From positions 85,116 to 149,115 of the forward strand of contig JAFRGL010000019.1 of the NCBI GenBank assembly GCA_017433825.1: DNA of 64,000 nucleotides, written 5' to 3'. Of this stretch, positions 60,528 to 64,000 are shown piece by piece; positions within the stretch are counted from its first letter, which is position 1, and each line of letters opens with the position of its first letter. Source of the DNA: Eubacterium sp. Its GTDB lineage: Bacteria; Bacillota; Clostridia; Lachnospirales; Lachnospiraceae. The translations under genes and the position numbers were made by a program. The notes beneath the pieces were generated by a model that ran no database searches, was not told the origin of the DNA, and saw only the letters and a program-made list of their open reading frames with translations.

Positions 60528-61738
60528 GAAAAAATCAGGAAAAGCCCTTTGAAATTCTGCGAAGAGAGCTTCTGACCCGGCTGGATATGTACGGGCAGAT
60601 GTCGGATGAAGAGATTCTGGAGCTGATTGACGATCTGGTGCTCGGCTGGTCGGGCGGCTCGCCTTTAAGCCTTCTGCAGAAAGAAAGCCTGCGCAAGGAT
60701 CTGTACTATTCCGTGCGCAAGCTGGACGTCCTGCAGGACCTGATAGACGACCCGGAGGTTACGGAGATTATGGTGAACGGCCGGGACCGGATTTATGTGG
60801 AGAAAGGCGGCGTTATATCCCGGTACGGGAAAAGCTTCCTGAATGAGGAACGGCTGTCGGACATTATCCTGCAGATTGCCGGCCGGTGCAACAAGGTTGT
60901 CAACGAACAGAGCCCCATTGCCGACGCCAGGCTGGCAAACGGCGACCGGGTCAATATCGTGCTGCCGCCGGTGGCGGTTGACGGACCGGTTCTGACTATC
61001 CGGCGCTTCCCGAAGGAAGCCATAACCATGAACCTGCTTCTGGCTTATGACAGCCTGACGAAGGAAGCGGCTTCCTTTCTGGAAACCGCGGTGAAGGCCC
61101 GGTACAGCATCCTGATAAGCGGCGGCACTTCCACCGGCAAAACCACATTCCTGAATGCCCTTTCTTTCTTCATTCCCGAATCCGAGCGGGTGGTAACCAT
61201 CGAGGATACCGCGGAACTGCAGCTGCAGGATCTGCCGAACCTGGTACGGCTGGAGGCCAGAAACGCGAACTATGAGGAGACGAAGGAGATAACCATCCGG
61301 GATCTCATCAGGACTTCGCTTCGGATGCGGCCTTCCCGCATCATTATCGGCGAAGTCAGGGGCGGGGAAGCCGCGGATTTCCTGACCTGCCTGAACACCG
61401 GCCATGCCGGAAGCCTGGGCAGCGTGCATGCCAACAGCGCCGCGGATGTATCATCCCGGCTGGAAATGATGGTGCGCATGGCGGCCGACCTGCCGATTCC
61501 GGTAATCCGGGCCCAGATTGCGTCAGGTGTGGATATCATCGTTCATCTGTACCGGGACGAAGCCGGGAAAAGGAAGGTGGAAGAGATTGCCGAAGTGGAA
61601 GGGCTTGCAGACGGGGAAGTATCTGTCCGCAGCATTTTCAGAAGAAAAAACCGGGTTCTGGTCAGATGCGGGGATTTAAGCCGAAGGGAGAAATGGGATG
61701 CGTATCTTACATTTGCCGGTGAACAGGAAAAAAGCTGA
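60524..61738 (+). CDS. TadA/CpaF-type secretion ATPase
   Basis: This 404-residue type II/IV secretion ATPase powers Tad pilus assembly. Walker A is ISGGTSTGKTTFLNAL and the Asp and His boxes follow (ERVVTIEDTAEL, LGSVHANSA). Walker B lies around RIIIGEVRGGEA. The ATG at 60524 overlaps the tadZ stop. An in-frame ATG further upstream lies inside tadZ. The next gene overlaps by 41 bases, showing tight coupling. Confidence 0.93.
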   Translation: MRKNQEKPFEILRRELLTRLDMYGQMSDEEILELIDDLVLGWSGGSPLSLLQKESLRKDLYYSVRKLDVLQDLIDDPEVTEIMVNGRDRIYVEKGGVISRYGKSFLNEERLSDIILQIAGRCNKVVNEQSPIADARLANGDRVNIVLPPVAVDGPVLTIRRFPKEAITMNLLLAYDSLTKEAASFLETAVKARYSILISGGTSTGKTTFLNALSFFIPESERVVTIEDTAELQLQDLPNLVRLEARNANYEETKEITIRDLIRTSLRMRPSRIIIGEVRGGEAADFLTCLNTGHAGSLGSVHANSAADVSSRLEMMVRMAADLPIPVIRAQIASGVDIIVHLYRDEAGKRKVEEIAEVEGLADGEVSVRSIFRRKNRVLVRCGDLSRREKWDAYLTFAGEQEKS

Positions 61739-62486
61739 AGGCGGGAAGCCGGATTACAGCGTTTACCGTTTCAGCAGGGAGGAGCTTTTCGTCCTTTTTG
61801 CCGAGGCGGCTGCCGCAGGCTTTCTGGTGGTCTGGCTGGTCTATGATTCCGTGTTCGGCCTTCCGGCAGGCATTGCGGCAGGGATGCTGATTATCCGCAT
61901 GAAACGTAAGGATTTGCTCCGCAGACAGAAGCAGACCGTACTGTTTCATTTCCGTGATTTCATTTTTTCGCTGAACGCGGCTTTTAAGTCCGGGTATTCC
62001 CTGGAAAATGCCCTGGCTGCATCGGCAAAGGATCTGGAAAGTCTGTACGGAGGCGAAGACCTGACCGTGCGGGAGGTCAGGGACATTGCCGCGAAGGTCC
62101 GGTACCGCCTGCCTGCACCTGAACTGTTTGCCGACTGGGCGGACAGGAGCGGTACGGAGGATATCCGGCAGTTTGCGGAAATGATCGCGATTTCCTCGAA
62201 AACGGGCGGCCGAATTACGAAGATTCTGTCCGACAGCTGGAAAACCATCTGTGAACGGATAGACACGAAGAAAGAAACCGACAGCATGCTGGCGTCAAAA
62301 ATATACGAGCAGAAGCTGATCAGCATTATGCCGGCGTTCATCATCATCTATCTTCGGATTTCCTTTGCAGGCCTGATTAGCGTGCTGTACCGCAACCTGC
62401 CCGGCGTCATCATCATGAGCATCTGTCTTTTTGTTTACGGCCTGGCGGTCGTCTGGAGCAGGAAAATCGTGGAGATTGAACTATGA
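61698..62486 (+). CDS. TadB-like inner membrane platform protein
   Basis: This 262-residue protein has a type II secretion F domain (FHFRDFIFSLNAAFKSGYSLENAL and EIIAISSKTGGRITKIL-like segments) with two spans near residues 30-65 and two at the C-terminus. Together with TadC it forms the membrane platform for pilin polymerisation. The start at 61698 has AAGGGAG seven bases upstream. It overlaps tadA by 41 bases and the next gene by four. Confidence 0.85.
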   Translation: MRILHLPVNRKKAEGGKPDYSVYRFSREELFVLFAEAAAAGFLVVWLVYDSVFGLPAGIAAGMLIIRMKRKDLLRRQKQTVLFHFRDFIFSLNAAFKSGYSLENALAASAKDLESLYGGEDLTVREVRDIAAKVRYRLPAPELFADWADRSGTEDIRQFAEMIAISSKTGGRITKILSDSWKTICERIDTKKETDSMLASKIYEQKLISIMPAFIIIYLRISFAGLISVLYRNLPGVIIMSICLFVYGLAVVWSRKIVEIEL

Positions 62487-63736
62487 GCATCGGCTTTTCC
62501 GCGGCTGCGGCCGCCGCGGTTGTGTTTCTTTGGATACGGTTCAGAAAGGTCAGCCGGCTGTGGCCTCTGGTGGCGCTGGTTGCATTTGCCGCCCTCGTTT
62601 TAAGCATCGCGGGGACATCCGGGAAGAATGAACCGCTGTACGCATTGACGAAAAACGAAGCCGGACAGGGAGACCGGTCCGTGGACCTGCAGGCAACTGC
62701 CGGGGATCAGACCTTTGATGTCAGCCTTTCCGTCCCGGAGCGGCCGTATACGGAAGAGGAGATACAGGCATGGTTTGACAGGGCGGAAAAAGAACTGCCG
62801 GTACTGATTCTCGGGGAAAATGCTTCCCTGATGCATGTGGACAGGAACCTGGACCTTTTGTCTTCCTATCCGGGGCTTCCGGTACATGTTTCCTGGTATG
62901 TCAGCCGTTTTTCCGTGCTGGACGATTCAGGCCGCATCGGCAGTCCGGACAGGGACGGTACCAGGGTGAAGCTGTCCGCAGAACTTTCTCTGCAGGAGCA
63001 TTCCAGAAGTGTTTTTATCAATGTACGGGTGTTTCCGAATGCGGCGCCGGTATCGTCCGCCTCAGAGCTTACGGAAGCAGCGGACAGGGAAAATGCGGAA
63101 AACAAAGGACCCGACTATATCCTTCCGTCCACCGTCAACGGCCGGGAAGTGATCTGGCAGGAAAAGAAGAGCAAAGATGCGGCGGTCATTTCCCTGCTGA
63201 CCTTAAGTGCCGGCGTGCTGCTTGTTTTCAATGAAAACAGCAGGAGGCAGAAGGCCGCAAAGGCCAGGGAAGAAGAACTGACGTCCGCTTATCCGAACCT
63301 GGTAAGCACGCTGCTTCTGCTTTTGTACGCGGGGATTACCATGCGGCAGGCATTTATACGGATGGCAGCGGATTATCTGAAGAGAAAGGCGGACGATTCG
63401 TCCGGACGGACTGAGCCTGTGATGGAAGAAGTGGTCCGGGCCTGCCGGGACATGGAAAGAGGTATTTCCGAGCAGGATGCCTATGACCGGTTTGCCTCCA
63501 GGCTGGGGCTGCCCTGCTACAGAACCCTGGCGGTGCTGCTCATCCGGAGCGTGAAAAAAGGCAGCGCGGATACGGTAAAGGCCCTGGAAAGGGAATGTGT
63601 GTCTGCCTTTGAAGCCAGGAAAAGACTGGCCAGGGAGCAGGGGGACAAGGCGTCTTTAAAGCTCCTTCTGCCCATGGGCATGCTGCTGATGGTGGTGCTG
63701 GCCATTATGATGATACCGGCATTTCTGACAATGTAA
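62483..63736 (+). CDS. TadC-like platform protein with an external insert
   Basis: This 417-residue platform protein has two N-terminal spans (about 5-45). An unusually long polar region (about 50-225) follows and is probably outside the membrane, then a span near 230-245, the F domain (NLVSTLLLLLYAGITMRQAF to ARKRLAREQGDKASLKLLLP) and a last span. Common TadC proteins lack so large an insert. It is encoded directly after tadB with a four-base overlap. A small GCGGG/CCCGC hairpin (about 63744-63760) separates it from the pilin gene. Confidence 0.8.
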   Translation: MSIGFSAAAAAAVVFLWIRFRKVSRLWPLVALVAFAALVLSIAGTSGKNEPLYALTKNEAGQGDRSVDLQATAGDQTFDVSLSVPERPYTEEEIQAWFDRAEKELPVLILGENASLMHVDRNLDLLSSYPGLPVHVSWYVSRFSVLDDSGRIGSPDRDGTRVKLSAELSLQEHSRSVFINVRVFPNAAPVSSASELTEAADRENAENKGPDYILPSTVNGREVIWQEKKSKDAAVISLLTLSAGVLLVFNENSRRQKAAKAREEELTSAYPNLVSTLLLLLYAGITMRQAFIRMAADYLKRKADDSSGRTEPVMEEVVRACRDMERGISEQDAYDRFASRLGLPCYRTLAVLLIRSVKKGSADTVKALERECVSAFEARKRLAREQGDKASLKLLLPMGMLLMVVLAIMMIPAFLTM

Positions 63737-63789
63737 AATAGAAAGCGGGCTTTTCCCGCAGGAAATAACTAATGAGGAGGAACGTTATT

Positions 63790-63957
63790 ATGAATGAACT
63801 TGTAAGCTTCCTTAGGGAAGAAAGCGCGGTGACGACCGTGGAGGTGATCCTTATCCTGATCGTTCTGATTTCACTTGTCGTCATCTTCAAGTCCCAGATC
63901 GGCGGATTTGTCAAATCGATAATGGACAAAGCGGTAAAACAGGGAAACAGCGTGTAA
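63790..63957 (+). CDS. Flp1-like pilin
   Basis: This 55-residue prepilin has a short polar leader (MNELVSFLREESAVTT), then a single hydrophobic helix beginning VEVILILIVLISLVVIF, matching the Flp1-like family. Its glutamate lies at the usual second position of the hydrophobic segment. The prepilin peptidase at 59002 is the likely processing enzyme. GAGGAGG lies nine bases before the ATG at 63790. A second ATG at 63772 overlaps this site and is rejected. The helix-loop just upstream may allow higher pilin expression than the operon genes. Confidence 0.88.
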   Translation: MNELVSFLREESAVTTVEVILILIVLISLVVIFKSQIGGFVKSIMDKAVKQGNSV

Positions 63958-63979
63958 GACAGAAAAAAGGAGGCAGGCC

Positions 63980-64000
63980 ATGAGAAAAGGAAGCATCACA
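63980..64000 (+). CDS. Start of a gene cut by the window end
   Basis: An ATG at 63980 is preceded by AAGGAGG at six bases. Only seven codons (MRKGSIT) are visible. By its place in the tad operon it is likely a TadE/TadG-like or further prepilin gene, but the sequence is too short to tell. Confidence 0.6.

Overview
The window reads as a chromosome segment of a strictly anaerobic, fairly GC-rich Clostridia, most likely a Lachnospiraceae-type gut or rumen bacterium. This rests on family recognition, not on a database search. The signs are the many oxygen-sensitive glycyl radical and radical SAM enzymes, the block apt / relA / MBL hydrolase / hemZ / hisS, a long-form ribosome hibernation factor, a SpoVB-like flippase and a Tad pilus operon with a Flp1-like pilin. 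No tRNA, rRNA, transposase, integrase, CRISPR array or DNA-binding regulator gene was recognised.

Layout. Positions 1-4936: AT-rich start with a small secreted protein, a lipoprotein and an ABC exporter pair. 4945-6122: a fic remnant and hpf. 6236-31499: accessory metabolic region with six glycyl radical enzyme (GRE) genes. Five are close paralogues (GRE1-5) and one is divergent (GRE6). Among them lie two trimethylamine-dehydrogenase-type flavoprotein reductases, a four-repeat cystatin-like lipoprotein, a QueG-like ferredoxin protein, a DUF169 protein, and a small exported peptide with three VYGPP repeats next to a radical SAM/SPASM gene. 31706-36978: a TerB-N/TerB-C protein, a BrxD-like ATPase and an Lhr/BrxHI-like helicase in one operon. 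37014-38027: a URO-D-fold protein. 38340-48433: housekeeping genes (hisH, hisF, ung, flippase, apt, relA, MBL hydrolase, hemZ, hisS). 48460-58733: mscS, small redox proteins, the only GRE activase in the window, a flavin split-barrel protein, an NAD-dependent epimerase, a CoA-acylating aldehyde dehydrogenase, DUF4037, TraX-like, MFS and HIT proteins. 58883-64000: a Tad pilus operon running off the end.

How it may fit together. The GREs carry the radical glycine near the C-terminus (RVxGF) and an active-site cysteine. In GRE1-5 that cysteine sits in GCVEP, the signature shared by radical eliminases such as glycerol/propanediol dehydratases and choline lyase. These enzymes need a radical SAM activase, but none sits beside them. 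The only one found is at 50746-51708, under its own promoter with an overlapping inverted repeat. The aldehyde dehydrogenase at 53328 would accept an aldehyde made by such a lyase. It lacks the N-terminal shell-targeting extension and no microcompartment shell gene is present, so the pathway would be cytosolic. The two flavoproteins next to GRE1 may reduce unsaturated products. Substrates cannot be read from the sequence.

The strongest unexplained signals are: (1) the GRE cluster, including a conversion-like 60-base tract and a divergent member with Trp replacing the catalytic-region Glu; (2) the VYGPP-repeat peptide plus SPASM protein, which looks like a RiPP-type pair; (3) a dispersed, structured repeat with compensatory base changes at 18227, 29985 and 54730; (4) an approximately 260-bp imperfect palindrome at 58057-58320.
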